From NCBI RefSeq assembly GCF_038069655.2, contig NZ_CP150951.2, positions 3,498,001 through 3,562,000 of the forward strand: a stretch of DNA of 64,000 nucleotides, read 5' to 3'. This document shows, one piece after another, positions 46,050 through 56,386 of the stretch. The DNA is from Yoonia sp. BS5-3. GTDB taxonomy: Bacteria; Pseudomonadota; Alphaproteobacteria; Rhodobacterales; Rhodobacteraceae. The stretch's first letter is position 1, and every line of letters begins with the position of its first letter. The notes under the pieces were generated by a model that saw only the letters and a list, made by a program, of their open reading frames with translations, did not search any database and was not told the origin of the DNA. The translations under genes and the position numbers were made by a program.

Positions 46050-47147
46050 ATGCAAAAAGAGCTTTCGACTGAGTTTACCGGTCTTAAATTTGTGAACCCC
46101 TTCGTGCTGGCCTCTGCGCCGCCGACGGAAAGCAAACGTAAAATCCTCAAGGCGTTTGAGGCCGGTTGGGGCGGTGTCGTCACCAAGACCATCGGCTTGC
46201 ACCCGGTCGAAAACGTCGCCGGTCCCAAAACGATCTTTCAGCGCACCAGCGAAGAAAAGCCCTATGTCTCGCGCAATAAACGGGCCGATACGGTATCGCA
46301 TTCCTCCTGGAATTGGGAGCTGATCTCAGACCAACCGCTCGAACTTTGGTTGCCAGACCTGGAAGAGATCAAAACCACCTACCCGGACCGTATGCTGATC
46401 GCCTCGATCATGGCCGGTGCGGGCAGCGAGGAAGAGATGGACAATTGGCGCAAATTGGCCACCGCCTGCGTTGGGGTCGGCTGCGACGCGCTGGAACTGA
46501 ACCTGTCCTGCCCGCATATGGACCGCAAGGATATGGGCGCGAATGTCGCCAACGATGAGGATATCATCAGATCCATCCTGCAGGCGGTGACATCCGTTGT
46601 TGATGTACCGATTTGGGTCAAGCTGACGCCCTCAACCTCAACGCTGGTGAGCGCCGCTGCCGCCGCCTATGAGGCGGGCGCCTCATGTATATCGCTGTGC
46701 AACACCTTCCCGTCCCTGCCCCTTATGGACCCCGAAACCATGAAGTTCGAAGTCGAGGTCGACGGGCTCGTCACCTCTGGCGGGCTTGGAGGTTTGGCGA
46801 TCCTGCATCAGGCCTTGCAACGGGTTTCGGACATCTCGCGGGCCTTCCCGGACAAATCGATCTCGGGCATTGGCGGCATCAAGGGCTTCCGCGAGGCGTT
46901 CAACTTCATCGTGCATGGGGCTGGAAACCTGCAAATCTGCACCGCCGCAATGGAGGAAAAAGGCAGCGGCGGCGTTGGTGTCAAGCTGATCCAGGAACTG
47001 ACAGAAGACCTAAGCGAGTATCTACAGCGCAAGGGCTATGCCTCGATCGAGGAATTCCGCGGCGCGGCGCGCGAACGGATTGTCGAACACTCTCAGGTCC
47101 GCCGCAAAAGCGACGATTATAACGGTGGATATGCCAAATCGGCATAA
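46050..47147 (+). CDS. PreA-like dihydropyrimidine / dihydroorotate dehydrogenase family protein
   Basis: A 365-residue FMN TIM-barrel of the dihydropyrimidine-dehydrogenase PreA/DHOD group: FVNPFVLASAPPTESKRKILKAFEAGWGGVVTKTI, LELNLSCPHMDRKDMGANV, WVKLTPSTSTL and SGIGGIKGFREAFNFIVHGA. Unlike typical PreA of just over 400 residues, it ends without a C-terminal 4Fe-4S ferredoxin domain. The loop after NLSCPH has Val where mammalian DPD has the catalytic Cys. The RutR-like box upstream favours a pyrimidine role. The ATG at 46050 follows GAGGA. Electron partner and true substrate are uncertain. Confidence 0.78.
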   Translation: MQKELSTEFTGLKFVNPFVLASAPPTESKRKILKAFEAGWGGVVTKTIGLHPVENVAGPKTIFQRTSEEKPYVSRNKRADTVSHSSWNWELISDQPLELWLPDLEEIKTTYPDRMLIASIMAGAGSEEEMDNWRKLATACVGVGCDALELNLSCPHMDRKDMGANVANDEDIIRSILQAVTSVVDVPIWVKLTPSTSTLVSAAAAAYEAGASCISLCNTFPSLPLMDPETMKFEVEVDGLVTSGGLGGLAILHQALQRVSDISRAFPDKSISGIGGIKGFREAFNFIVHGAGNLQICTAAMEEKGSGGVGVKLIQELTEDLSEYLQRKGYASIEEFRGAARERIVEHSQVRRKSDDYNGGYAKSA

Positions 47148-47163
47148 GGCCGCATGTAAGATA

Positions 47164-47186
47164 GCGGGCCGCATTTGGCGGCCCGC
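47164..47186. terminator. Hairpin between convergent preA-like and glmM genes
   Basis: GCGGGCCGC and GCGGCCCGC form a perfect 9-bp GC-rich stem around a 5-base loop, in the 52-bp gap between convergent stops. There is no good T-run on either strand, so a transcription barrier is inferred from stem strength and location. Confidence 0.6.
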
Positions 47187-47199
47187 AGAGCGATGCCGC

Positions 47200-48543
47200 C
47201 TATATGGCCGCTTCAACCTCTTGCACGATATCATCAACGACCTGCACCAGCAGATCGCTATCCTCGCACTCGGCCATCACGCGGATCAGCGGCTCGGTCC
47301 CTGATTTGCGAATAAGCAAACGCCCCAGGCCCTGCAATTTGCCCTCGGCTGCGGTGATGCATGCTTTGACGCCCTCTGCATTCAAGGGGTCCTGCCCCGC
47401 CGCGTAGCGCACATTCTTCAGCAATTGCGGCACGGTTTCAAATGTCTTTGTCAGTGCGCTGGCCGGCTGGCCGGTTTCGATCATTGCAGCAAGAAATTGC
47501 AGCCCGGCCAGCAAGCCGTCGCCCGTTGTCGCATAATCAGTCATCACGATATGACCAGATTGCTCTCCGCCCAGATTAAGGCCCTTGGCGCGCATCGCCT
47601 CAACCACGTACCGGTCCCCAACGGCTGTGCGTTCCAGCCGCAAACCGCGCCCTTCCAAATAGCGCTCAAGCCCCAGATTTGACATCACGGTGGCGGCCAG
47701 GGCGCCGCCTTTCAGCCGATCTTGGTCAGCCCAACGCCCGGCCATCAGTGCCATCAGCTGATCACCATCAGCAACCGTGCCTGTCTCATCCAGGATCATC
47801 ACCCGGTCCGCATCGCCATCAAGGCAGATGCCAACATCAGCCCCTTCACGCAGGATTGCCGCCGCTGCGGCAGATGTGTCGGTCGAGCCGCAACCATCGT
47901 TTATATTCAGACCATCAGGGCTGACGCCCACGGGGATCACGGTTGCACCGAGCTCCCAAAGCACCTCGGGGGCGACACGGTGTGCAGCCCCATTGGCACA
48001 ATCCACGACAACCTTTAGCCCATTCAGGCGCATGCCCGTAGGAAAGGTTGATTTGACACGTTCTGCATAGCGAAAGCGGCCATCATGGATATGCTTGGCC
48101 CGCCCGATATTCTGCGCTTGGGCCGGTTCAATGTCGCTATTGATGAGGGCCTCGATCTCGAACTCGGCCTCATCGGACAGTTTGAAGCCATCGGGACCGA
48201 AGAATTTGATCCCATTGTCATGATAAGGATTGTGGCTGGCCGAAATCATGATCCCGACATCGGCGCGCATCGATGTGGTCAGCAAACCAACAGCGGGGGT
48301 TGGCACCGGCCCAAGCATCAGCACGTTCATGCCTGTGCTAGTCAACCCGGCGGTCAACGCCCCCTCAAACATATAGCCGGACAGGCGCGTGTCCTTGCCA
48401 ATCACAACCCGGTGCCCGTTTGATCCGTCATTTCGGAAATAGCGCCCTGCCGCGGCCCCAATTTTCAAGGCCATGTCGGCGGTCATCGGATAGGTATTGG
48501 CCTTGCCGCGCACCCCATCGGTACCAAAGAACTTACGTGTCAT
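47200..48543 (-). CDS. glmM: Phosphoglucosamine mutase
   Basis: Converts glucosamine-6-phosphate to glucosamine-1-phosphate for UDP-GlcNAc synthesis. The 447-residue protein begins [14 protein letters not shown] and contains [23 protein letters not shown], with the phosphorylated Ser in [21 protein letters not shown] (metal-binding DGDAD) and GGEQSGHIV, and ends with [15 protein letters not shown]. All catalytic motifs are intact. It overlaps folP by 11 bp, giving the classic folP-glmM order. Confidence 0.97.
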   Translation of the reverse strand: MTRKFFGTDGVRGKANTYPMTADMALKIGAAAGRYFRNDGSNGHRVVIGKDTRLSGYMFEGALTAGLTSTGMNVLMLGPVPTPAVGLLTTSMRADVGIMISASHNPYHDNGIKFFGPDGFKLSDEAEFEIEALINSDIEPAQAQNIGRAKHIHDGRFRYAERVKSTFPTGMRLNGLKVVVDCANGAAHRVAPEVLWELGATVIPVGVSPDGLNINDGCGSTDTSAAAAAILREGADVGICLDGDADRVMILDETGTVADGDQLMALMAGRWADQDRLKGGALAATVMSNLGLERYLEGRGLRLERTAVGDRYVVEAMRAKGLNLGGEQSGHIVMTDYATTGDGLLAGLQFLAAMIETGQPASALTKTFETVPQLLKNVRYAAGQDPLNAEGVKACITAAEGKLQGLGRLLIRKSGTEPLIRVMAECEDSDLLVQVVDDIVQEVEAAI

Positions 48544-49549
48544 ATTGTTCTGCTGCCCCTATTGCCCATTCCAGGTCCAATGCCTGTTTGGTGGCAAATG
48601 TATCGTGCACACGCAGGAATTGCACCCCCTGCCGTGCGGCATGCAGCGCCACAGCAACCGATCCACTGACCCGGTCGGTTGCATCTGTCCCGCCGCCAAT
48701 CGTGCCGATAAACCGTTTGCGTGATGCGCCCAGCAGGATCGGGCAGCCAAGCGCATGAAAAACCGCGATCCCGCGCAACAGAGCAAGATTATGTGCAATC
48801 GTCTTACCAAAACCGATACCAGGATCCACGATGATCTTATCCCGGGCAATCCCCGCAGCCTCGGCCACCGCGATCCGCTCTGCCAGAAAATCATACACAT
48901 CCAGCACCACATCCGCATATTGCGGATTATCCTGCATGGTTTCGGGATCCCCCTGAGCATGCATCAAACAGACCGGTAATCCCGATTGTGCCGTCAGCGC
49001 CGCCAGCCCCGGATCAAAGGTAAACGCCGCCACATCATTGATCAGATCAGCCCCATTTTCGATAGCCGGCGCTGCAACGGCCCCTTTGCGGGTGTCAATT
49101 GAGATCGGCACCGGGTTTTGAGCCCGAATGGCCGCGATAACGGGGGCCGTGCGGGCGATTTCATCCTCAACCGGTACAGGAGCGGCGCCGGGCCGGGTGC
49201 TTTCCCCGCCGATATCAATCAGATCAGCGCCATCCGCCTGCATCTGCGCGGCGTGCTCCACAGCCGCATCAAGGCGATCAAACTGCCCCCCATCCGAGAA
49301 ACTATCGGGGGTGACATTCAAAATACCCATAATCAACGGACGACTAAGATCGCAGCCCGCAATAGGTGCGCGCGGGCGGGTCAAACGGTCGAGCGCCTCT
49401 GGCGGGATATCCGTTGCGGGCACAATTTGCGGTGCAGCATTGCGGTCAAGCACCTCAACCTGATCAAACCAGCAGGCTTGCGCCCCAATGGTCAGCGCCG
49501 CCTTGGGCCGATCACCAAAGCGCAGCAAAGGGCGATAGTAATGCGTCAT
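48533..49549 (-). CDS. folP: Dihydropteroate synthase
   Basis: Joins p-aminobenzoate to dihydropterin pyrophosphate; the sulfonamide target. The 338-residue protein has an N-terminal extension of about 80 residues and then the TIM barrel: [72 protein letters not shown] and [10 protein letters not shown]. The ATG at 49549 overlaps the folB stop, and the open frame further upstream is antisense to conserved folB sequence. Part of the folB-folP-glmM unit. Confidence 0.95.
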   Translation of the reverse strand: MTHYYRPLLRFGDRPKAALTIGAQACWFDQVEVLDRNAAPQIVPATDIPPEALDRLTRPRAPIAGCDLSRPLIMGILNVTPDSFSDGGQFDRLDAAVEHAAQMQADGADLIDIGGESTRPGAAPVPVEDEIARTAPVIAAIRAQNPVPISIDTRKGAVAAPAIENGADLINDVAAFTFDPGLAALTAQSGLPVCLMHAQGDPETMQDNPQYADVVLDVYDFLAERIAVAEAAGIARDKIIVDPGIGFGKTIAHNLALLRGIAVFHALGCPILLGASRKRFIGTIGGGTDATDRVSGSVAVALHAARQGVQFLRVHDTFATKQALDLEWAIGAAEQYDT

Positions 49550-50478
49550 GGCAATATCGGGTCGGTGATATCGGCGCGGCGCAGGGACAACCCCCCAGGC
49601 AGGGCGGCCTGAGATATCTCGGCACCGATCACCAGCATTTCTTTGGCCATCATCTGACCAGCAAACCAAGCGGCCAAAGCAGCACCATCCTGCGGGCCGG
49701 CGGCAGGGCCATCGACAGCATCAAGCACGATCTTGGACGGGGCCCAGATGCAAATCTGGTCGTTTTTCATGGCCCAATCCAGCTCGGTCCGGGTGCCAAC
49801 GACCGTGCAGCGCCTGTCGCGGGCCGCCAGTGTCCAGGCGTTCTGTTCGATGGCTAACAAATCAATGCGCCTTTGGGTCAAGGCGTTCCCGGCTTGCGGC
49901 GCGGGCTGATCGGCAGGGCCGACACAAATGATCAGCGGTGCATCGCGGGCGGAAAGCTGATCGATCCAGCCACTTAAGTACGGCGCATCAATTGCCGCAT
50001 TGGACAAAAACACCAAACGCGGATGCGGTGCGGGCACATGATCTTGGCCTGCCAGATCCACGCCATCACGCGCGCGGACAATTTCCACGCCAAGCGCAAA
50101 GGGACCACGATCCAGCTTTTCAATGCGGACAAAGACCCTTTCGGCCTGCGGTTCCAGCAAGATACGCTCGGCGACGCGGGCGGCCAAGGTTTCAAGCAGG
50201 TTCAGACGCTCGGCTTCAAGCTCAAACCCGATGGCTTCGGTCACTTTGTCATAAGACAGGATGCGGTCGACATCATCGTCGATCGGGCCGGTCAGCGGCA
50301 GCACCTCAACCACGACATTGAACCGGACACGCTGCAATGTGCCGCGCTCTTGTTGGAAAGCGCCGATTTCAACCTCAACCACATAGTCGCGCAGCGAAAT
50401 GCGGTCGCATGGTGTTGTGCTGCTGGCCTCAGCCCGTTCGCTGGGATGCGCAAAAGCAAGGCGAATGTCGTCTGTCAT
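49546..50478 (-). CDS. folB: Dihydroneopterin aldolase fused to an extra C-terminal domain
   Basis: A 310-residue protein. The first half is FolB: DRISLRDYVVEVEIGAFQQERGTLQRVRFNVVVEV, DDDVDRILSYDKVTEAI, LNLLETLAARVAERIL and RIEKLDRGP, which cleaves dihydroneopterin in folate synthesis. FolB alone is about 120 residues. The remaining 170 form a second domain (LIICVGPADQPAPQAG; WTLAARDRRCTVVGTRTELDWAMKNDQICIWAPSKIVL) that I do not recognise. The in-frame ATG at 50478 gives the natural start. Overlap with folP indicates coupling. Confidence 0.9.
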   Translation of the reverse strand: MTDDIRLAFAHPSERAEASSTTPCDRISLRDYVVEVEIGAFQQERGTLQRVRFNVVVEVLPLTGPIDDDVDRILSYDKVTEAIGFELEAERLNLLETLAARVAERILLEPQAERVFVRIEKLDRGPFALGVEIVRARDGVDLAGQDHVPAPHPRLVFLSNAAIDAPYLSGWIDQLSARDAPLIICVGPADQPAPQAGNALTQRRIDLLAIEQNAWTLAARDRRCTVVGTRTELDWAMKNDQICIWAPSKIVLDAVDGPAAGPQDGAALAAWFAGQMMAKEMLVIGAEISQAALPGGLSLRRADITDPILP

Positions 50479-50578
50479 GGCGGTCAGGTCCCAAGATGAC
50501 ACAGGTTATCCGTGGCATATAAGCAGTGCGACCAAGCAGCAAGCGGCTGGGGCGACAATGCCCCTGCTGCATGCGACG

Positions 50579-51247
50579 TTACTGCGAAGCTGTGCGGATC
50601 GGCTGGCGATAAAAGTAATGCGATCCAATCGACGCCGTGCGCGGGAAACGCTGCGCCCAAGATGGGTTGACAGCCTTGGTATGATAATGGGTCGCGCCTC
50701 CGGTCAAAGCACGGGGGGTGCCGTCCATCAGCAGACGGGCAACTTTGCCGACACGCTCCCACGCGCGGGGTTCGTTGATAACCTCGGCTTTGCCATCACA
50801 TGTATAGGTGAATTGGCAGGCGTAACGGCGCCCCGTACCCTGATTGATCACGGTGCAAAGGGTGTCAGGATAGGCGCTGCTATCCACACGGTTCAAGATC
50901 ACCTCGCCCACCGCAAACATACCGCGGACGGTCTCGCCCCGTGCCTCGAAATACAGCGCCTGGGTCAGGCATTCCCATTGGTCACCCCCATCAGCAGCTG
51001 GCAGGCTGGCAAGATAGTTGCGGTCATAAACCATCCCGGTCTGCGTCTCGATCCCGCGCGATTGCGCGGATGGCAAAGACGTCAGCACGGATAAACGGGC
51101 GTCGGGGACAATCGACAGCGCCTCGCGCTCTTGCCCTAATATTGCGGCCAAACGGCTGGCCAGCAATTCATCCGCAACGGATGTTGAGGCCGTAAGCGAC
51201 AGCAACGCCGCAAATGATGCGGCGAAAAACGCCCGAATAATCGTCAT
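50579..51247 (-). CDS. SleB-type cell wall hydrolase
   Basis: A 222-residue exported protein. A signal peptide covers residues 1-24 (FAALLSLTASTSVA) and the hydrolase domain runs from about 90: WECLTQALYFEARGETVRGMFAVGEVILNRVDSSAYPDTLCTVINQGTG, then CQFTYTCDG. The catalytic Glu in YFEARGE is intact. It is a spore-cortex-lytic-enzyme-like glycosylase, common in non-sporing alphaproteobacteria where it trims peptidoglycan. The ATG at 51247 fits the signal peptide; upstream in-frame codons are unlikely. It lies 180 bp downstream of ppdK. Confidence 0.9.
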   Translation of the reverse strand: MTIIRAFFAASFAALLSLTASTSVADELLASRLAAILGQEREALSIVPDARLSVLTSLPSAQSRGIETQTGMVYDRNYLASLPAADGGDQWECLTQALYFEARGETVRGMFAVGEVILNRVDSSAYPDTLCTVINQGTGRRYACQFTYTCDGKAEVINEPRAWERVGKVARLLMDGTPRALTGGATHYHTKAVNPSWAQRFPRTASIGSHYFYRQPIRTASQ

Positions 51248-51427
51248 AACATTCCCACCCAGGAAACCACGCGGATAAGCCTCGCGCAGGCGGGGCAGCA
51301 CATAGGCCATCAAAATCGATCCGTCTACCCCTCGGGTCAGACTGTCGCAGTTCCTGAAACATCCCGGCCACAACAAGGTGACTATTTCGAAATGACGCCG
51401 CGTCTTACCGTGGGTCTGTAACAAAAG

Positions 51428-53989
51428 TCACGAATTGCGGGATGGCCGATCAGGGTCAAGCAAGGTCAGTTGCGCAGCGGTCAGCCGCGCAACCGGTACC
51501 CGGAAGGGCGAGCATGAGACATAATCAAACCCATGCGCCCGGCAAAACGCAATGGCAGAGCGGCTGCCCCCATGTTCACCGCAAATAGCCAGAGCCACAT
51601 CAGGGCGCCCGCGCCTGCCCCGCTCTGCCCCAAGCGCGACAAGCTCGCCCACACCTTCGATATCCATCGTATGGAACGGATCTTCGGCATAAACGCCCTG
51701 TTTGACATAGGCCGACATAAAGCGCCCCGCATCATCGCGCGATAGACCATAGGTCATCTGGGTCAGATCATTGGTGCCGAAAGACAGGAATTCAGCATGT
51801 CCGGCGATATCTTCGGCGCGCAAGGCCGCACGCGGGGTTTCGACCATGACGCCAAGGCGATAAACAAAATCGACCTTTGATTTGGTCCGCACCGCATTTG
51901 CGACGGCATCCAGACGGGCCTTCATCAACTCCACCTCGCGCATGGCACTGACGAGGGGGATCATGATTTCAACATTGATCTTGATGTCTTTTTGACGGAC
52001 AGCGACCATCGCCTCAAAAATAGCGCGGGCCTGCATGTCGTAGATTTCAGGGATCGCGATACCAAGACGGACGCCGCGCATACCCAGCATCGGGTTATAT
52101 TCACTCAGCGCCTGCACGCGCTCGGTCACTTCGGGCAGCGGCAGGGCCAGCTGGGTGGCCAAATCGCGCATCCCCGCCTTATCGGCTGGCAGAAATTCAT
52201 GCAGCGGCGGATCAAACAGGCGGACGCAAACCGTCGTACCCGCCATAATTTCAAAAAGCGCCTGAAAATCAGCGCGTTGCATCGGCAATAGCCGGTCGAG
52301 AACCGCGCGCCGGTCAGCGCCCTCTTCGGCAAAAATCATTTCGCGCATCACGCCCAAGCGGTGGCCTTCAAAGAACATATGCTCAGTGCGGCACAATCCG
52401 ATGCCCTCTGCCGCAAAGTTGCGGGCGGTCTGCGCATCGGCGGGTGTGTCGGCATTGGCACGCACGCCGATATCACGATAATCATCGGCCCAATGCAGTA
52501 ATGTCTGAAACGTATCATCCAGCGCCGCCTCAAGCGTTGGCGGCTCACCCGCCAGCACCTGGCCCGTTGTCCCGTCCACCGTGATCATGTCACCAACCGC
52601 AAAGACACGGCCATCAGCGGCCTTGACCTGATCGGCTTTGCGATCAATCACCAGATCAGAGGCACCCACAACGCAAGGCACACCCAAACCGCGGCCAATC
52701 ACGGCCGCATGACTGGTCACACCGCCGCGCATGGTCAACACGGCCTGTGCCGCATGCATGCCGCGGATATCCTCTGGTGTGGTTTCGCGGCGGACAAGAA
52801 CGCAAGGCTCACCCCGGGCGGCACTGGCCTGTGCGGCGGCAGAGGTCAGCACAATACGCCCGCTGGCCGCGCCCGGGCTGGCGGCAATACCGCCCGTGAT
52901 CACATCACGGTCCGCTTCGGGGTCAACTTGACGGTGCAGCAATTCGGACAAGGCGGCCGGTTCAACCCGCATAACAGCCTCTTCACGGGCGATGATCCCA
53001 TCTTCGGCAAGGGCCACTGCGATCCGGACCGCCGCACGCGAGGATCGCTGCACCCGAATGGCATCCAGAATGCGCAAACGGCCATCTTGCAGGGTAAAGA
53101 TCACTTCCATCTCTTCGCGCAAACGCCTGCGGCACAGATCGCCATAGGACAAAAGCTGCGCGAATTGATCAGGGCAGATTTCCTCAAGCGAGGGACCGCG
53201 CGGATCGCGGTTCAAAAACAGCGCACCTTCGGATTTGCGGCTCAGCTCTTGGCCCTGATATTGGCTGATATAGCGGCCCACGACGCGCGGCGCGCCCGTG
53301 GCCGGATCGACAAACTGGATCACGCCTTGCCCGCATTCGCCTTCGCCCACGCCCAGGGCCATGGCCTGCACGACAAGACCCAACCCCGCATCAACCGGCG
53401 CCCCTTTTGCCTGGCGTAGCAGCCGCGCGGTCGTGCCATCCCAGGCCCGCGCCATCGAGCGTAGAACTTCGGACAATTGCGCCGCCACATCCTGCGGAAA
53501 CGCCTCATCCGTTTCCTGCTCATATGTCTCAAGCATCGCGCGCAGGCTATCCGCATCAGGCGTGTCGGGCAGATAAAACGCGTCCGGGTCCAGTCGGGCC
53601 ACATGAATGGCGTATGATTGGATAAAGCGCAGATACATATCCGTGGCCTGACGCACGCCAATCGTCTGGGTCAGGGCCGCATGGCGAGCGTCATTCATGC
53701 CCACATTCAATATCGCACCCGGCCCGCCCCAATCAGGGTCTTGGCTGGACGGGCGCACCGACAAAAGCGGGTCATCCCCAAACGGGGCAAGCAGCGTTTG
53801 CATGTCTGGCAAACGCCCCTTTGCAGCATCATGGACCGCGTCAAAAGACAGGGCCACCGTGACGGGCACAGGCATATCAAGCCGGATCAACCGTTGCAGA
53901 CATTTCGCCCGCCCGCCATGAACAGCCGCCGACATTTTTGCAGTTGGCGTGATCAGGGTCAAAGGACTATATGTGGTCTGTTGCTGCAA
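51428..53989 (-). CDS. ppdK: Pyruvate phosphate dikinase family enzyme
   Basis: Interconverts pyruvate, ATP and Pi with PEP, AMP and PPi. The 853-residue protein has an N-terminal nucleotide domain (LLSVRPSSQDPDWGGPGAILNVG), a swivelling phosphohistidine domain (VLTMRGGVTSHAAVIGRGLGVPCVVGA, with the catalytic His), and a C-terminal TIM barrel with GIGLCRTEHMFFE, GMRGVRLGI, SFGTNDLTQMTYGLSRDD and CGEHGG (catalytic Cys). The N-terminal ATP-grasp is slightly shorter than usual and its GGKGANL motif is degenerate (GGRAKCL). It follows glyS in the Rhodobacteraceae-typical order. Confidence 0.9.
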   Translation of the reverse strand: MQQQTTYSPLTLITPTAKMSAAVHGGRAKCLQRLIRLDMPVPVTVALSFDAVHDAAKGRLPDMQTLLAPFGDDPLLSVRPSSQDPDWGGPGAILNVGMNDARHAALTQTIGVRQATDMYLRFIQSYAIHVARLDPDAFYLPDTPDADSLRAMLETYEQETDEAFPQDVAAQLSEVLRSMARAWDGTTARLLRQAKGAPVDAGLGLVVQAMALGVGEGECGQGVIQFVDPATGAPRVVGRYISQYQGQELSRKSEGALFLNRDPRGPSLEEICPDQFAQLLSYGDLCRRRLREEMEVIFTLQDGRLRILDAIRVQRSSRAAVRIAVALAEDGIIAREEAVMRVEPAALSELLHRQVDPEADRDVITGGIAASPGAASGRIVLTSAAAQASAARGEPCVLVRRETTPEDIRGMHAAQAVLTMRGGVTSHAAVIGRGLGVPCVVGASDLVIDRKADQVKAADGRVFAVGDMITVDGTTGQVLAGEPPTLEAALDDTFQTLLHWADDYRDIGVRANADTPADAQTARNFAAEGIGLCRTEHMFFEGHRLGVMREMIFAEEGADRRAVLDRLLPMQRADFQALFEIMAGTTVCVRLFDPPLHEFLPADKAGMRDLATQLALPLPEVTERVQALSEYNPMLGMRGVRLGIAIPEIYDMQARAIFEAMVAVRQKDIKINVEIMIPLVSAMREVELMKARLDAVANAVRTKSKVDFVYRLGVMVETPRAALRAEDIAGHAEFLSFGTNDLTQMTYGLSRDDAGRFMSAYVKQGVYAEDPFHTMDIEGVGELVALGAERGRRGRPDVALAICGEHGGSRSAIAFCRAHGFDYVSCSPFRVPVARLTAAQLTLLDPDRPSRNS

Positions 53990-54066
53990 CGCGGCACCAT
54001 TTATTGTGTAGGTGCAGCATAAGGGATAAATCCCTTACTTGTAGCTAAATTTTTACAAAAAATCGA

Positions 54067-54678
54067 TTATCCTTCGATCTTGGTTAAATCGGCGACAGAC
54101 AGGCATATTTTTCTGATCCGTGACAACAGGTTAAGACGATTGCGCCGCAGAATTTCGCTATCGGCGTTAACCTGCACATCGGTGAAAAATTGATCAATTG
54201 GTCCGCGAAGTGCTGCCATAGCGGTCATCGCGGTGCTGAAATCTTCAGCATCCATGGCTGGCGCGATCTTTGCATCTGCAGCATCGAGGGCCGCGAAAAG
54301 CGCCTTTTCGGCGTCATCTTCGGCAAATTTGATGTCCGCCCCGTAAGAGTATTCTACCCCATCCTTGTCCTCGGCCTGGGTCAGGATGTTGTTGGCGCGC
54401 TTGAACCCCTGGATCAGGTTTTCGCCGTCATCTGTGGCCAGCGTTTCGGCCAGCGCCTCGACCCGCTTGACCAACAAGGTCAGGTCGTCATTACCCGGCA
54501 TCGCGATGCAGGCGTCGATGATATCGTGGCGGATGCCTTTGTCTTTGAGGAAGACTTTCAGGCGGTCGTGGAAGAAGGAGAGAAGGTCGGGCAGTTTCCA
54601 GTCTCGAACGGGGTACCATTCTTCAGCTGCTCTTCTGGAAATGATGAAATCGATTGTATCCCGTAGAATTCTCTTCTG
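54067..54678 (-). pseudogene. glyS: glyS C-terminal part, out of frame (anticodon-binding region)
   Basis: This open frame continues the normal GlyS sequence: [20 protein letters not shown], then HDRLKVFLKDKGIRHDIIDACIAMPGNDDLTLLVKRVEALAE and a helical tail. It has no start codon of its own before 54501, and overlaps the end of the N-terminal part by about 55 bp in another frame. A single-base shift near 54630-54645 would join the two into one GlyS of about 750 residues. Because GlyS is essential and no other copy is visible, a sequencing error or a recent frameshift is more likely than two genes. Confidence 0.75.
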
Positions 54679-56386
54679 TTATGGGAAGGCTCTCATCAAT
54701 CTTGGTGTCGGAAAAGAGAGCCTCTATCCATCCCTGCTTCTGCTCAGTCGAGCCAATTGAGGTCTCATTGATAAAGTCGGCCAAATGGTCGTACTTATCT
54801 TTGATCGCCAAGTACTCACCTAGCAAGTCTGACTTCTCATGCTCTAAGATCTTATCAATTCTGCCCAAAAATGCAGACTTCAGAGTATCTTGCATAGAGA
54901 AACCAAGCTTATTCTCCAAAACCAACCGAATAACCCCCAACGCTGCTCTGCGCAGCGCAAACGGGTCCTTACTCCCGGTCGGCTTTTCATCTATCGCCCA
55001 GAACCCGGTCAGCGTGTCGATCTTATCGGCCAGCGCCACGGCTACTGACACAGGCGCGGTTGGCACATCATCTGATGGCCCCAGCGGCGAATAATGCTCT
55101 TGCGCGGCGGCGGCAATCGCCGGGTCCAGCCCGGCCTCTGCCGCGTAGTACCGGCCCATCAGCCCCTGCAATTCAGGAAATTCATAGACCATTTCAGAGG
55201 ACAGATCGGCCTTGGCCACTTGCGCCGCCTTCTCTGCCAGATCCGGATCGGCCCCAACACTTGGCGCAATCTCCTTCACCAGTGCCGCGATCCGTTCGAT
55301 CCGGTCTTTCTGGCTGCCCAGCTTATTGTGGAAGGTCACATTGGCCAGGCTGTTGAGCCACGGCTGCATCCCGGCCTTGGCAACGCGCAAATCATTTTCC
55401 CAAAAGAACTTCGCATCCGCCAGCCGCGCCGATAGCACCTTTTGGTTCCCCGCCAAAATGGTCGCGCCATTGTCGGCCGTTTCCATATTGGCCACGGTCA
55501 CAAATTGCTCAATCCGGCCTGTCTTGGGGTTCTTGACCGAGAAAAACTTCTGATGCTCTTTCATCGAGGTTTGCAAAACCTCGGGCGGCAGACCCAGAAA
55601 TTCTTCGTCAATCTTGCCCATCAGAACAACGGGCCATTCGACCAGCCCGGCGATCTCGGCCAATAGCCCGCGATCCTCAACAACCTCCAGCCCTTGGGCA
55701 AAGGCCTGATTGGTGGCGTCATTCCAGATCATCTCGGCCCGCTCATCTGGGCGCAGGATGACATTGGCGCGTTTCAGTTTCGCCTCGTAATCGTCAAACC
55801 CGGTGACGCTGAAGGGTGTCGGCGCAAGGAAGCGGTGGCCCTGCGTGGTATCGCCCGAGGCGATCCCATCAACATCCAGCGGCACGATCTGCGTGCCCGC
55901 TTCATCCGTCAGGAAGCACAGGATCGCATGCAAAGGGCGCACCCATTTCAGCGGGCCAGAGCCCCAGCGCATCGACTTGGGCCATGGGAAATTGCGGATT
56001 GTCTTTTCCAGCACCTCGGCGATGATATCCGCCGCCGCGCGCCCCGGCTTTTCGATCACCGCGAAATAGACCTGACCCTTTTTGTCATCGCGAATTTCCA
56101 GATCGTCCTTGGCCACCCCTGCCCCGCGCAGGAAGCCTTCAATGGCTTTGTCAGGCGCACCGACCTTGGGGCCTTTACGCTCTTCGCGCACAGGTTTGCT
56201 TTCGCCCAGCAGATCGCTGATCGTCAGGGTCAAACGGCGCGGCGTAGCAAAGGCAGCAGCGCCAACATAGGTCAACCCGGCCTCGACCAGACCGTCGGTG
56301 ACCAGCTTTTGCAGATCCTCGCTGGCGCGCTTTTGCATGCGTGCGGGGATTTCTTCGGAGAAAAGTTCAATCAGAAGATCGGGCAT
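54623..56386 (-). CDS. glyS: Glycyl-tRNA synthetase beta subunit, N-terminal 587 residues (frameshifted)
   Basis: Beta subunit of the alpha2-beta2 glycyl-tRNA synthetase. Conserved stretches include [64 protein letters not shown], and [37 protein letters not shown]. The reading frame ends early with a poorly conserved tail ([13 protein letters not shown]), while the anticodon-binding C-terminus continues in another frame (54067-54678). The last 300 bp (54620-54940) are markedly AT-richer than the rest. It starts at the stop of the small membrane-protein gene (TGATG). Confidence 0.88.
   Translation of the reverse strand: MPDLLIELFSEEIPARMQKRASEDLQKLVTDGLVEAGLTYVGAAAFATPRRLTLTISDLLGESKPVREERKGPKVGAPDKAIEGFLRGAGVAKDDLEIRDDKKGQVYFAVIEKPGRAAADIIAEVLEKTIRNFPWPKSMRWGSGPLKWVRPLHAILCFLTDEAGTQIVPLDVDGIASGDTTQGHRFLAPTPFSVTGFDDYEAKLKRANVILRPDERAEMIWNDATNQAFAQGLEVVEDRGLLAEIAGLVEWPVVLMGKIDEEFLGLPPEVLQTSMKEHQKFFSVKNPKTGRIEQFVTVANMETADNGATILAGNQKVLSARLADAKFFWENDLRVAKAGMQPWLNSLANVTFHNKLGSQKDRIERIAALVKEIAPSVGADPDLAEKAAQVAKADLSSEMVYEFPELQGLMGRYYAAEAGLDPAIAAAAQEHYSPLGPSDDVPTAPVSVAVALADKIDTLTGFWAIDEKPTGSKDPFALRRAALGVIRLVLENKLGFSMQDTLKSAFLGRIDKILEHEKSDLLGEYLAIKDKYDHLADFINETSIGSTEQKQGWIEALFSDTKIDESLPITEENSTGYNRFHHFQKSS

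Noticed and set aside
52709-53419. 236-codon open frame antisense to ppdK
   Set aside because: It lies wholly opposite conserved ppdK sequence, has no recognisable domain, and long antisense frames are expected in GC-rich coding DNA.
54620-54680. Programmed +1 frameshift in glyS like that of prfB
   Set aside because: There is no slippery CTT-TGA site and no convincing upstream Shine-Dalgarno-like stimulator, so an error or mutation is more likely.
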